Positions 1 to 7,104 are shown, numbered from the stretch's first letter. The stretch is 14,488 nt of DNA from Anaerohabitans sp036788095 (GCA_036788095.1 DAIQOA010000109.1:1-14488); one strand, 5' to 3'. Numbers and translations are program-made. The notes: generated by a model from the sequence alone, not told the origin.

Positions 1-312
1 GCGCAGCAGTTCCAGGCCCGCCCACACCGACACCAGATAGGCCAGCACCAGCACAGAGAAGCCATAAAAAGAATAGGACAAACCCAGCCAGGTGCGGTAA
101 TCCGTTCTTGCCACCACCACCAGCAGCACCAGACCGATCATGACGCGCAGCAGCTGATCCCGCAAATACTTGGAGCTGTCGCCAAAGATCTGATCCGCGC
201 GATAGGAAGTGGCTGACCAGATCGTCGCCAAGCCCAGAACCACGAGAAACAGCACACAGATCAACAGCGTGTAATCCGCATGTGCCAGATCGATTTTACG
301 AGCCTTACCCAT
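1..312 (-). CDS. ftsW: FtsW, SEDS-family peptidoglycan polymerase of the divisome (5' part only)
   Basis: Reading the minus strand from ATG at 312 gives 104 residues that run off the left edge, so only the N-terminus is seen. It has a short basic leader (MGKARK), a first membrane helix at about residues 14-32 ending in a WSATSYRA segment, then a YLRDQLLR stretch followed by a second helix (about 57-69) and a third (about 80-98). The pattern of a D-Y-x-L-L start, a SA(S/T) motif after helix 1 and an RxQ-type motif before helix 2 is typical of FtsW/RodA/SpoVE. Placement after mraY favours FtsW over RodA. Family members polymerise lipid II into septal glycan with a partner class B PBP, here probably the transpeptidase encoded upstream. 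The start is 3 bases after the mraY stop. Its ribosome binding site AGGTGA is formed by the last Arg codon and stop of mraY, which suggests translational coupling. murD, usual between mraY and ftsW, is absent. Confidence 0.85.
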   Translation of the reverse strand, partial: MGKARKIDLAHADYTLLICVLFLVVLGLATIWSATSYRADQIFGDSSKYLRDQLLRVMIGLVLLVVVARTDYRTWLGLSYSFYGFSVLVLAYLVSVWAGLELLR

Positions 313-315
313 TGC

Positions 316-1401
316 TCACCTGATTTTAAACGTTGCCAAGGTCAATAGCGCAAGCAGAATGCCGATAATGTAAAAACGGACCACCACTTTGGGCTCCGCC
401 CATCCGGCCAGCTCAAAGTGATGATGCAGCGGCGCCATGCGAAACAGCCGTTTGCCGGTCCGCTTGAAATGAAAAACCTGCAGGATCACCGACAGGCTCT
501 CCACTAAAAAGATCCCGCAGATGAGGATGAGCAACAGCTCTTTCTTTACCAACACCGCCACCGTGGCGATGGCGCCGCCCATGGCCAGTGCGCCGGTGTC
601 GCCCATGAAGACCTGCGCCGGATACGCGTTGAACCAGAGAAATCCCAACGACGCGCCGAGCAAGGCCGCGCAATAGACCGTCAATTCACCAACCTGCGGA
701 ATGTAGATGATATTGAGATAGTCGCTGAAATCCACACGACCGGTCACATAGGCGATGGCGCCGAAGGCGAGCGCCGCAATGGCGCTGAGCCCGATCAGCA
801 GACCGTCCAGACCATCGGTCAGGTTGCTGCCGTTCGAGGTCGCGGTGATGACAAAGACGACAAACGGAATATATAAAAGCCCCAGCTCCAGTTCATAGTT
901 TTTAAAAAAGGGAACCGTGGTGGACGACCGCGCCGATTCCACCGCCGGGAAATAATAGACGACGATGCCGACGAACAGGCCCAGCAGAATCTGTCCGGCC
1001 AGCTTGTAGCGGCCGATCAATCCCTTGGGCATTTTCTTGACGATCTTGAGCCAATCATCCAGCAGCCCCAATCCCGACAGCCACAACGTCGACACCAGCA
1101 CCAGCCAGATGCAGGTGTCGCCCACGCGGGCGAAGAGCAGCGTAGGCACCAGCACGCTGATCAGAATGATGATGCCGCCCATGCTGGGTGTGCCGCGCTT
1201 GCTGAGATGGCTCTGCGGGCCGTCGCTGCGGATCTCCTCTCCGATCTGCAGTTCGCGCAGCCGCCGAATGATATACGGACCGATCAGCAGGCTGATCAGC
1301 AGGGCCAACACGGCGCTGCAGGTGGCGCGAAAAGTGATATAGCGGAAAAGATTGAATAAAATAAAATCGTCCTTTAGAGGAGCTAGCAGATAATAGAGCA
1401 T
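316..1401 (-). CDS. mraY: MraY, phospho-N-acetylmuramoyl-pentapeptide transferase
   Basis: This integral membrane enzyme moves phospho-MurNAc-pentapeptide from UDP to undecaprenyl phosphate, making lipid I on the cytoplasmic face of the inner membrane. The 361-residue length is normal for the family. Hallmarks are visible in order: the SxRGTPSMGG segment (about 67-76), the Asp pair in DDWLK (115-119), NLTDGLDGL (193-201), GDTGAL (267-272) and the HHHFEL block (326-331) near the C-terminus. About ten hydrophobic helices are spread along the chain. The ATG at 1401 follows a GGAGAGG ribosome binding site 3 bases away. It lies 19 bases after the murF stop and 3 bases before ftsW, inside the dcw operon. 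No key residue is missing. Product and substrate are known from the family; the identification from motifs is firm. Confidence 0.97.
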   Translation of the reverse strand: MLYYLLAPLKDDFILFNLFRYITFRATCSAVLALLISLLIGPYIIRRLRELQIGEEIRSDGPQSHLSKRGTPSMGGIIILISVLVPTLLFARVGDTCIWLVLVSTLWLSGLGLLDDWLKIVKKMPKGLIGRYKLAGQILLGLFVGIVVYYFPAVESARSSTTVPFFKNYELELGLLYIPFVVFVITATSNGSNLTDGLDGLLIGLSAIAALAFGAIAYVTGRVDFSDYLNIIYIPQVGELTVYCAALLGASLGFLWFNAYPAQVFMGDTGALAMGGAIATVAVLVKKELLLILICGIFLVESLSVILQVFHFKRTGKRLFRMAPLHHHFELAGWAEPKVVVRFYIIGILLALLTLATFKIR

Positions 1402-1420
1402 ACGCCTCTCCAGCCTGTGG

Positions 1421-2797
1421 TTATGGACCTGTCTCTTGCATCAATGCGCTGACAATGGTCTCCATGTGCATGCCACGCGATCCCTTGATCAACACCACGT
1501 CCCCTTGATGCAGCAGGGGGCAAAGCCATTGGGCCAGCACCGTTTTATCCTCGAAATGAGCCGCCTCAAAACCGCCTATTTCCCTCGCCCGTTCCAGCGT
1601 ATGCAGCGTGTGGGTCCCATACAAACACAACCGTTGCACGCCGACGGCCGCGCAACGGTCCGCCAGCCGGCGATGCTCGGCTTCGGCATAGCCGCCCAGT
1701 TCCAGCATATCGCCCAACACCGCAATCAGTCGGTTTCCCTGTTGGGCGAAATCGCGGCAGGTGTTCAACGCCGCGGCGCAACTGCTGGGATTGGCGTTAT
1801 AGGCATCGTTGATCAAGGTGACGCCGGCGGCTGAAAGCACCTGCATGCGTTGATCCACGGCGACGAACGATTCCAGACCGGCCTGGATCTCTTCGGGCAT
1901 CATACGAAATTGCAGCGCCACCGCAGCCGCGGCCAGCGCATTGGAAACATTGTGCCTTCCGGGGACCTGCAGCTGAACAATCCGATCCAGCATTCTAAAA
2001 CGATAACACGCCTGCCGATCGCACCCCAACACCTCTGCGTGCAGGTCCGCCCGTTGCTCCAGGCCATAGGTGAAACGGTCGCTGACCGGCGCCGCCGCAT
2101 TCGCCAGCAGGGCATCATCCGCGTTGAGGATGGCCTTGGCCCCTGGACGGCAGTGGTTGAACACTTCAAACTTGGCACGGCGCACGCCCTCCAGATCGCC
2201 AAAGAACTCGAGATGCGCATAACCGATGTTGGTGATCACCGCGATGGACGGCTCTACCAAATAGCTGAGACGGTCCAGTTCGCCGAAATGGTTGGCGCCC
2301 AGCTCCGTCAATATCATCTCATGCTCAGGCGTCAAATCGAACAGCGTCGTCGGCACGCCCACATGGTTGTTGAACGACTTTCTGTTGCGCAGCACCCGGT
2401 ACCGGCGGCTCAACACCGAATAGATCATTTCTTTACTGGTAGTCTTGCCGGCGCTGCCGGTGACGGCGATCGTCGGCAGATCAAAGCGGCGGCGATAGGC
2501 TGCCGCGGATTCCTGAAACGCACGCAGAACATCGTCCACCACCAGAACATTTTCCACACTCTGGTTCTGATCATACCAGCTACGGCTGACCACAGCCGCC
2601 AACGCGCCTTTTTTCACCACCTCGTCCACAAACAGATGGCCGTCAAAGGTGTCGCCCTGCAGGGCGAAGAACAGGTCCCCGGATTGAATGGAACGGGAAT
2701 CCGTAGAGACCTGGCGCACCGGGTGCGTCAGCGCCTGTGCGTGGCCGCGCCATTCGCCGTTGGCATCCTGGAGAATGTTCAGTACCGTCAGCCGCAC
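1421..2797 (-). CDS. murF: MurF, UDP-MurNAc-tripeptide:D-Ala-D-Ala ligase
   Basis: MurF is the cytoplasmic ATP-dependent ligase that adds D-Ala-D-Ala to the UDP-MurNAc-tripeptide, giving the substrate of MraY. The 458-residue protein shows the three-domain Mur ligase layout. There is an N-terminal UDP-binding domain with STDSRSIQSGDLFFAL (31-46), a central ATPase with the P-loop GSAGKTT (114-120), then NNHVGVPTTL (143-152), TELGAN (164-169) and VITNIGYAHLEFFG (187-200). The C-terminal domain carries DAYNANPSS (331-339) and IKGSRGMHME (437-446). The NNHVGVP, ELGAN, DAYNANP and KGSRG motifs separate MurF from MurE. The start is GTG at 2797, with an AAAGGA ribosome binding site about 9 bases upstream. 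It lies 30 bases after the transpeptidase gene. murE, which makes the MurF substrate and normally sits just upstream, is not present. Confidence 0.95.
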   Translation of the reverse strand: MRLTVLNILQDANGEWRGHAQALTHPVRQVSTDSRSIQSGDLFFALQGDTFDGHLFVDEVVKKGALAAVVSRSWYDQNQSVENVLVVDDVLRAFQESAAAYRRRFDLPTIAVTGSAGKTTSKEMIYSVLSRRYRVLRNRKSFNNHVGVPTTLFDLTPEHEMILTELGANHFGELDRLSYLVEPSIAVITNIGYAHLEFFGDLEGVRRAKFEVFNHCRPGAKAILNADDALLANAAAPVSDRFTYGLEQRADLHAEVLGCDRQACYRFRMLDRIVQLQVPGRHNVSNALAAAAVALQFRMMPEEIQAGLESFVAVDQRMQVLSAAGVTLINDAYNANPSSCAAALNTCRDFAQQGNRLIAVLGDMLELGGYAEAEHRRLADRCAAVGVQRLCLYGTHTLHTLERAREIGGFEAAHFEDKTVLAQWLCPLLHQGDVVLIKGSRGMHMETIVSALMQETGP

Positions 2798-2827
2798 TAG
2801 AATAGATCCTTTACTTACGAGCGCCTG

Positions 2828-4990
2828 CTACAGCAACAGCAGTTTGCGCAAATCCACCGAAGATTCGCACTGCAACAGAATCTGTTCTGTGGCGCGAAGC
2901 TGTTTGCCGGCAGCAGGCTGTTGCCGCACCACCCTGCCGGATCCGTTCACCACAGCATGAATCCCCTTCTCACCCAACAGATTGAGCGCGCTGCGAATGG
3001 GAAGACCGATGAGGTTGGGGATCGTTCGCATGGTCATCGCCTCCTCAGACATTTCAGAACAGTGCAGACGGATCAGGGCGCCGTTGTCGACGTAACTCCC
3101 GGCTTTGGGAGCCTGCGCCGTCACCAGATCCCCTTTTTCCGCAAACGTTAAATGAATGTCCGCAGCCCGGGCCAGGTCTTTGGCGCCATCGCGGTCATAT
3201 CCGACAAAATTAGGAACTCGCCGTCGGGGCTGCTTGGCCAGCAGCGCCTGCACAGCCTGGTCATCATCCGCTTCCACCTCAACCCCTTTATAATACATGA
3301 TTTCACTGGCTATCCTGCGAAAACACGGCGCCGCGGTTTCTCCACCCAGATAAGAACCGCGCGGATTATCGATCATGATATACATCGCATATTGCGGCCG
3401 TTCCTTGGGAAAAAAGCCGCCGAAATTGGCCACATACTGGTTGGCGATATAGCCGCCGCCGTTCATCCGTACTTTTCTCGCCGTACCGGTCTTACCGCAC
3501 ACCTGCACGCCCGGCACGGCCGCTTTTTTGCCCGTGCCGTACTCCACCACATCCGCCATCATCTCCCTCAGGGTATCCGCCGTGGCCTCAGAGATCACCC
3601 GGCGGAGAATTTTTCCGTTCGACATAAACACCACATTCTGGTCCGGATCGCGAATCTCTTTGATGATATACGGCTGCATCACCCGTCCGCCGTTGGCGAT
3701 AGTGGAGAACATGTTGCACATCTGCAGCGGCGTGACGCCGACTTCGTGTCCATAGGACATGGCCAGCGGGGTAAAACCGGACCAGCGCTCCAGGGGATTG
3801 AGGATACCGTCCTCCTCCCCGCGCAGCTCGATGCCGGTGCGGCTGCCAAAGCCGAAATCGCGTGCATAGCGATAGATGATGCGCTTGTCAATGCCCTGCG
3901 CGGTCTTGGCCATGCCGATATTGCTTGACTTGACCAGCACGTCGTGCAGGCTGAGCGTGCCGTAGGGATGCACGTCGTGGATGGTCTCGCGCATGACGCG
4001 ATAAGCGCCGTTCTCGCAAAAAACCCGGTCAGTGGGCTTGCGCAGCTTTTCGTTCAACACCGCCGCCATAGTGACCAGTTTAAAAGTGCTGCCGGGTTCG
4101 AAAAGATCCGTAATAGCCCGCAAACGCCAGGAGGACGGCGCATACTTGGCCGGAGCGTTGGGATCAAAGGACGGCTCCACCGCCATGGCGACCACTTCGC
4201 CGCTGTTCGGATTCATGATGATCACCGCCCCGGTATCAGCGCTGCACTCCTGCAACGTCCGTCGCAGTTCCCGTTGGGCGATGCTCTGGACGGCGTAATC
4301 GATGGTCAGAACGACATGATCCCCATTTTCCGCCTGCTGCTCCGGATAATCCGAATGGCGGAACTTTTTGCGACCGTCCGCCGTCTGCTGCAGAATCACC
4401 TTGCCCGGCACCCCCTGCAGCACATTGTCATACGCCAGTTCGACGCCACTGAGGCCTTTGCCGTCGATATCGGTGTAACCGACCAAATGGCAACCGATCA
4501 TGCCCTTGGGGTATTGCCGGGACATCTCCAGACGGCATTCGATGCCCGGCAGACTCAACGTTTTAATCGTCAGCCCGGCGAGCCGCGAGGCCCGGCGGGT
4601 GATGTAGACAAAAGAACCTTTGCCGCGCAATTGGGCGGCGATCTGGCTGGCGCTGAGGTTCAAGTGCTTGGCCAGCACCGCGGCGGTTTGCCCGACATCC
4701 TTGATCCGTTTGGGATTGGCGATGATGGTATAGGTGGGTACGTTCATGGCAATGGGACGCAACCGGCGGTCAAAAATGCCGCCGCGTTCCGGCGGCAGCG
4801 CCAACTCATACTTGAACTGTCTTTCGGCGATCACTGCGTATTTCTCCCGAAGAAAAATTTGCACCTGAATCAGCCGCAAGGCCACCACCACCGCGATGCA
4901 GAGCACAACGCGATAAAACAAAAGCGGGCGCTGCAGATCCACCCGTTTGCTCTTTCCGGCAACCTGTCTGTTTTTCATCGAAGGCAGCAT
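2828..4990 (-). CDS. ftsI: FtsI/PBP3-type septal transpeptidase with two C-terminal PASTA domains
   Basis: This class B penicillin-binding protein crosslinks septal peptidoglycan in the periplasm with FtsW. The 720 residues show a short basic N-terminus, one membrane anchor at about 24-46, and the pedestal segment ERGGIFDR (68-75). The transpeptidase domain has all three catalytic motifs: STFK (301-304, nucleophile Ser301), SSN (355-357) and KTGTA (500-504). Two PASTA repeats follow, at about 591-645 (RRVPNFVGYDRDGAK...) and 655-708 (RTIPNLIGLPIRSAL...). PASTA domains are known from Gram-positive PBPs and SpoVD and also occur in division PBPs of some Gram-negative phyla. The ATG at 4990 is preceded by GGAAGG about 10 bases upstream and lies 6 bases after the ftsL-like stop. 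A second Met (residue 5) has no ribosome binding site. Operon position supports FtsI over an elongation PBP2. Confidence 0.93.
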   Translation of the reverse strand: MLPSMKNRQVAGKSKRVDLQRPLLFYRVVLCIAVVVALRLIQVQIFLREKYAVIAERQFKYELALPPERGGIFDRRLRPIAMNVPTYTIIANPKRIKDVGQTAAVLAKHLNLSASQIAAQLRGKGSFVYITRRASRLAGLTIKTLSLPGIECRLEMSRQYPKGMIGCHLVGYTDIDGKGLSGVELAYDNVLQGVPGKVILQQTADGRKKFRHSDYPEQQAENGDHVVLTIDYAVQSIAQRELRRTLQECSADTGAVIIMNPNSGEVVAMAVEPSFDPNAPAKYAPSSWRLRAITDLFEPGSTFKLVTMAAVLNEKLRKPTDRVFCENGAYRVMRETIHDVHPYGTLSLHDVLVKSSNIGMAKTAQGIDKRIIYRYARDFGFGSRTGIELRGEEDGILNPLERWSGFTPLAMSYGHEVGVTPLQMCNMFSTIANGGRVMQPYIIKEIRDPDQNVVFMSNGKILRRVISEATADTLREMMADVVEYGTGKKAAVPGVQVCGKTGTARKVRMNGGGYIANQYVANFGGFFPKERPQYAMYIMIDNPRGSYLGGETAAPCFRRIASEIMYYKGVEVEADDDQAVQALLAKQPRRRVPNFVGYDRDGAKDLARAADIHLTFAEKGDLVTAQAPKAGSYVDNGALIRLHCSEMSEEAMTMRTIPNLIGLPIRSALNLLGEKGIHAVVNGSGRVVRQQPAAGKQLRATEQILLQCESSVDLRKLLLL

Positions 4991-4996
4991 GCACCA

Positions 4997-5392
4997 TCAC
5001 CTTCCGGAATTTCTGCCGGCGTCGTTGGAAAATCGATCGGTCAGTCGTTCGAATGCATTCTTCTGCTGCAATTTGATCTTGGGCACTTCGATCATTTTGT
5101 ACTGTTCCCGGGCGATTTGCGAGATTCGCTCCAGAGAACGCAGCTCTTCAATTTTCGCCTCCAGCAACAGATTTTCATAGCGAAGCAGCTTGAGCTCATC
5201 GGCCCACACCCCATTGCGCCGGTTCATGTGATCGATAAACGTCTTTTGCCAGACCTTGAGAAAGATGACCGCCGCAAACGCCAGCAGCCAGAGCACATGG
5301 GCCCGACGGAACTGCAGGCGCAACACTCTCGGCCGCCGCGGGCGTTGCACGCCGCGGGAAAAAGCTCGGCCGGCAAATTGGTTCGGCTTCAT
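4997..5392 (-). CDS. ftsL: FtsL-like divisome protein (single membrane helix plus coiled coil)
   Basis: The 131-residue protein has a very basic cytoplasmic N-terminus (residues 1-31, many Arg), one membrane helix at about 32-47, and a periplasmic stretch of about 60-100 rich in Leu and Glu in heptad-like spacing (ADELKLLRYENLLLEAKIEEL), which predicts a coiled coil. This bitopic layout and its place between rsmH and ftsI are diagnostic of FtsL, which is poorly conserved in sequence. FtsL joins FtsB and FtsQ and activates the FtsW-FtsI synthase. The segment YKMIEVPKIKL (98-108) after the coiled coil fits the short beta-type C-terminal part of FtsL/FtsB proteins. ATG at 5392 lies 4 bases after the rsmH stop, with AAGGTG (last two rsmH codons) as ribosome binding site. 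The call depends mainly on topology and context. Confidence 0.8.
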   Translation of the reverse strand: MKPNQFAGRAFSRGVQRPRRPRVLRLQFRRAHVLWLLAFAAVIFLKVWQKTFIDHMNRRNGVWADELKLLRYENLLLEAKIEELRSLERISQIAREQYKMIEVPKIKLQQKNAFERLTDRFSNDAGRNSGR

Positions 5393-5396
5393 CGGT

Positions 5397-6365
5397 TCAC
5401 ACCTTTTCCATCACCCGCATGCGGGCGGATCGACTGCTCTTGTTCAGCGCCTGCTCCTCGGCCGATGCGGCGATCGACCGGCCGATCACTCGAATGTCCG
5501 CCTGGCGGTGACAGACACAAACCGGCAGATCCGGGGGACAGATGCAGGGACGACTATGAGCGCTCATGAACAATTTGATCTCTCGGTCTTCCAAAGAATG
5601 ATAAGAAACAAAAACCGCGCGCCCTCCGGGAGCCAGCAGTTCCAGGGTTTGCGGCAACAGGGCGCGCAGATTGTCAATCTCTGAATTCGTCATAATGCGA
5701 AACGCCTGGAATACCCGGGCTAATGATTTGACCACATGAGGGCCATGCACCGTCTGACGCACCACCTGCGCCACGGTCTCGGTGTCGCAAATGCGGCCCT
5801 TTTCCCGCTGCCGCACCAGGGCGGCCGCAATTCGGCGGCTGTGGCGCTCCTCGCCGTATTTCCAGATGATGTCCGCCAAACTGTTTTCGTCATACTCGTT
5901 GATCACTTGCTCCGCGGACAGGGATTGATCCATGTCCATTTTCATCAACAGCGGTCCGTTGCTGGTAAACATGAACCCCTTGGCCGGGTCGCTGATCTGC
6001 CGCCGGGATACACCCAGATCCGCCACCAACCCATCCAGCCGCTCCAGCCCCTTTGACGCCAGGATCTGTTTGATCTCCCTAAAATTGCCCTGCAACGGCA
6101 GAAACCGATCGCCAAAAGAGGCGAGCCGCTGCTGCGCCCGTTCAACCGCCTCCCGGTCTAGGTCCAGACCCACCACCCGGCCGCCGGGTTGCATGTTCTC
6201 CAGTATGGCCTGGCTGTAGCCGCCATCCCCAAGCGTCACATCCGCCACCAGTAATGCGTTCTCCAGCCGCAAGGCCGCCACCACCTCGTCCACCAGCACA
6301 GGAATGTGATAAGAGCCGTTCGGCTCGCTGTCTGAATGATTATTCAATCTGGGTCGCCAGGTCAA
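5397..6365 (-). CDS. rsmH: RsmH (MraW), 16S rRNA m4C1402 N4-methyltransferase
   Basis: RsmH methylates N4 of C1402 in the decoding centre of 16S rRNA using S-adenosylmethionine. The 322-residue reading shows family motifs in order: HIPVLVDEVVAAL near the start, the SAM-binding DVTLGDGGYSQAIL, GLDLDREA, VADLGVSRRQIS, GEERHSRRIAAALV, FQAFRIMTNSEIDNL, VSYHSLEDREIK, and a Cys-rich CICPPDLPVCVC segment. The usual DLGVSSxQ motif reads DLGVSRRQ here, a mild deviation. No ATG lies before the conserved HIPV block. The longest start is TTG at 6365, inside mraZ (26-base overlap). A second in-frame TTG at 6347 would leave only an 8-base overlap with the mraZ stop and may be the real, coupled start. Neither has a strong ribosome binding site. 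The identity is secure; the exact N-terminus is not. Confidence 0.93.
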   Translation of the reverse strand: MTWRPRLNNHSDSEPNGSYHIPVLVDEVVAALRLENALLVADVTLGDGGYSQAILENMQPGGRVVGLDLDREAVERAQQRLASFGDRFLPLQGNFREIKQILASKGLERLDGLVADLGVSRRQISDPAKGFMFTSNGPLLMKMDMDQSLSAEQVINEYDENSLADIIWKYGEERHSRRIAAALVRQREKGRICDTETVAQVVRQTVHGPHVVKSLARVFQAFRIMTNSEIDNLRALLPQTLELLAPGGRAVFVSYHSLEDREIKLFMSAHSRPCICPPDLPVCVCHRQADIRVIGRSIAASAEEQALNKSSRSARMRVMEKV

Positions 6366-6810
6366 GGTTCAAGCTGCGCAACCGCGTCTGCACGGTCTGC
6401 AAACTGGACTGGGCCTGCTGCGCATGAGCCGCCGGATTCCAGATCTCCAGATGGTTCATCACACCGAGCACCAAAACCTCGGAACCGTGCTGCAATTCAG
6501 CAAAGTCCACCAGATTCTGCGGCAACACGATTCGTCCCTGCTTATCAAAAGTCAAATCCGTCAAGTTTTTGGAAAAAGCCCCGATCAATTCGGACTTTTC
6601 GATCTCATTGATGTCGCGGATCGACGCCAACGCGTTGAAAAAACGGAGAAACTCCTTTTCGTTATATCCAGCGATGCATTTCTGGTACCCGATGGTCACC
6701 CAGATCTTGTCCCGCATCGCCTCTGGAAATGAATTGCGCATTTTCAGCGGAATGCTGATCCGGCCGCTGGCATCAAAAGCGACACGATATGTACCATAGA
6801 GCATATTCAT
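6340..6810 (-). CDS. mraZ: MraZ, AbrB-fold transcriptional regulator of the dcw cluster
   Basis: MraZ is a ring-forming DNA-binding protein that regulates its own dcw operon in bacteria where it was studied. The 156 residues contain two AbrB/SpoVT-type half domains, each with the D-x-x-x-R signature: FDASGRISIP (about 12-21) and FDKQGRIVLP in the second half. The N-terminus MNMLYGTYR matches the typical M-F-x-G-x-Y opening if Met3 is the true start (ATG at 6804). ATG at 6810 is the longer option. No clear Shine-Dalgarno sequence precedes either. It is the first gene of the operon, and three TGGKN repeats in its upstream region are a likely autoregulatory target. The C-terminal tail after about residue 130 is Gln-rich and a little longer than usual. 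Confidence 0.94.
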   Translation of the reverse strand: MNMLYGTYRVAFDASGRISIPLKMRNSFPEAMRDKIWVTIGYQKCIAGYNEKEFLRFFNALASIRDINEIEKSELIGAFSKNLTDLTFDKQGRIVLPQNLVDFAELQHGSEVLVLGVMNHLEIWNPAAHAQQAQSSLQTVQTRLRSLNLDLATQIE

Positions 6811-6818
6811 CGGCTTAT

Positions 6819-6824
6819 ATTATA
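6819..6824 (-). promoter_or_regulatory. Perfect TATAAT -10 element close to the mraZ start
   Basis: A consensus TATAAT on the minus strand ends 8 bases before the mraZ ATG at 6810. Transcription from it would start at about 6812 and give an almost leaderless mraZ mRNA, in keeping with the missing ribosome binding site. No good -35 hexamer lies 16-18 bases upstream, where the MraZ boxes are instead. It may be a second promoter or just an AT-rich coincidence. Confidence 0.3.
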
Positions 6825-6848
6825 CCCATATATCACCATTAATCACCA
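6824..6848 (-). promoter_or_regulatory. MraZ operator: three TGGKN direct repeats with 10-base period
   Basis: On the minus strand the repeats are TGGTG (6844-6848), TGGTG (6834-6838) and TGGGT (6824-6828), each separated by exactly 5 AT-rich bases. E. coli MraZ is known to bind TGGGN direct repeats separated by 5 bases upstream of mraZ, so spacing, strand and place all fit. The array begins just downstream of the predicted start site of the TTGACA promoter and abuts the TATAAT at 6819-6824. Bound MraZ could therefore block initiation or escape. Confidence 0.75.
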
Positions 6849-6857
6849 TACAATGGT

Positions 6858-6886
6858 AAAATACTAAAAATTGGACTCTCTGTCAA
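6858..6886 (-). promoter_or_regulatory. Sigma-70-type promoter for the mraZ/dcw operon
   Basis: On the minus strand a perfect -35 hexamer TTGACA (6881-6886) is followed after exactly 17 bases by TATTTT (6858-6863, four of six matches to TATAAT). The predicted transcription start near 6851 gives a leader of about 40 bases before mraZ, and this leader contains the three MraZ boxes. The hexamers and spacing are seen directly; activity is inferred. Confidence 0.65.
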
Positions 6887-7028
6887 GCAAATTAATTGTT
6901 TTTTTGCCATTTTTGTGAGATAGCAACACGGACGGAACCAAGGTCATAGACCCATTTTTATGACAAGCCCCGGCGTTTCGAAAAAAAACTAGACACCCTG
7001 GACCTGTTCGCCGAACGGATGCCCTGCC

Positions 7029-7058
7029 TTGTCTATTCCTAATTTCCTATTTTACAAT
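7029..7058 (+). promoter_or_regulatory. Putative promoter for the GRPDG-motif gene
   Basis: TTGTCT (7029-7034, four of six matches to the -35 consensus) and TACAAT (7053-7058, five of six matches to the -10 consensus) are 18 bases apart. A start near 7065 would give a leader of about 80 bases containing both short palindromes. The inverted repeat GTTCGCCGAAC (7006-7016) lies just upstream of the -35. This is the best plus-strand candidate in the intergenic region, of moderate quality. Confidence 0.45.
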
Positions 7059-7090
7059 CATCGATGAGTCAGTGCGCTACCGGTATTGCC

Positions 7091-7100
7091 ATGGTACCAT
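7091..7100. repeat. Perfect 10-base palindrome ATGGTACCAT
   Basis: The palindrome lies in the predicted leader of the plus-strand gene, downstream of its promoter-like pair. It contains the ATGGT half that also appears inverted around 6845-6857 in the mraZ control region (ACCAT-aca-ATGGT). It could be a small operator; no regulator can be named. Confidence 0.35.
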
Positions 7101-7104
7101 TCTT

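Noticed and set aside
1850..2800. Open frame of 316 codons on the plus strand opposite murF
   Set aside because: Fully antisense to a gene with all MurF motifs; His- and Arg-rich shadow translation with no domain.
3944..5569. Open frame of 541 codons on the plus strand opposite ftsI, ftsL and the end of rsmH
   Set aside because: It lies antisense to three firmly identified genes, its composition (many His, Arg, Gln) is that of a shadow frame, and it has no recognisable motif.
6946..6967. GTCATA/TATGAC inverted repeat as a terminator
   Set aside because: The stem is only 6 AT-rich base pairs with a loop of about 10 bases and no proper U-tract, and it lies between divergent promoters where no transcript should end.
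7006..7016. LexA-like GTTC...GAAC inverted repeat
   Set aside because: The known SOS boxes have GAAC first and GTTC second with a 4-base gap; here the order is reversed and the centre is different. Too short to call.
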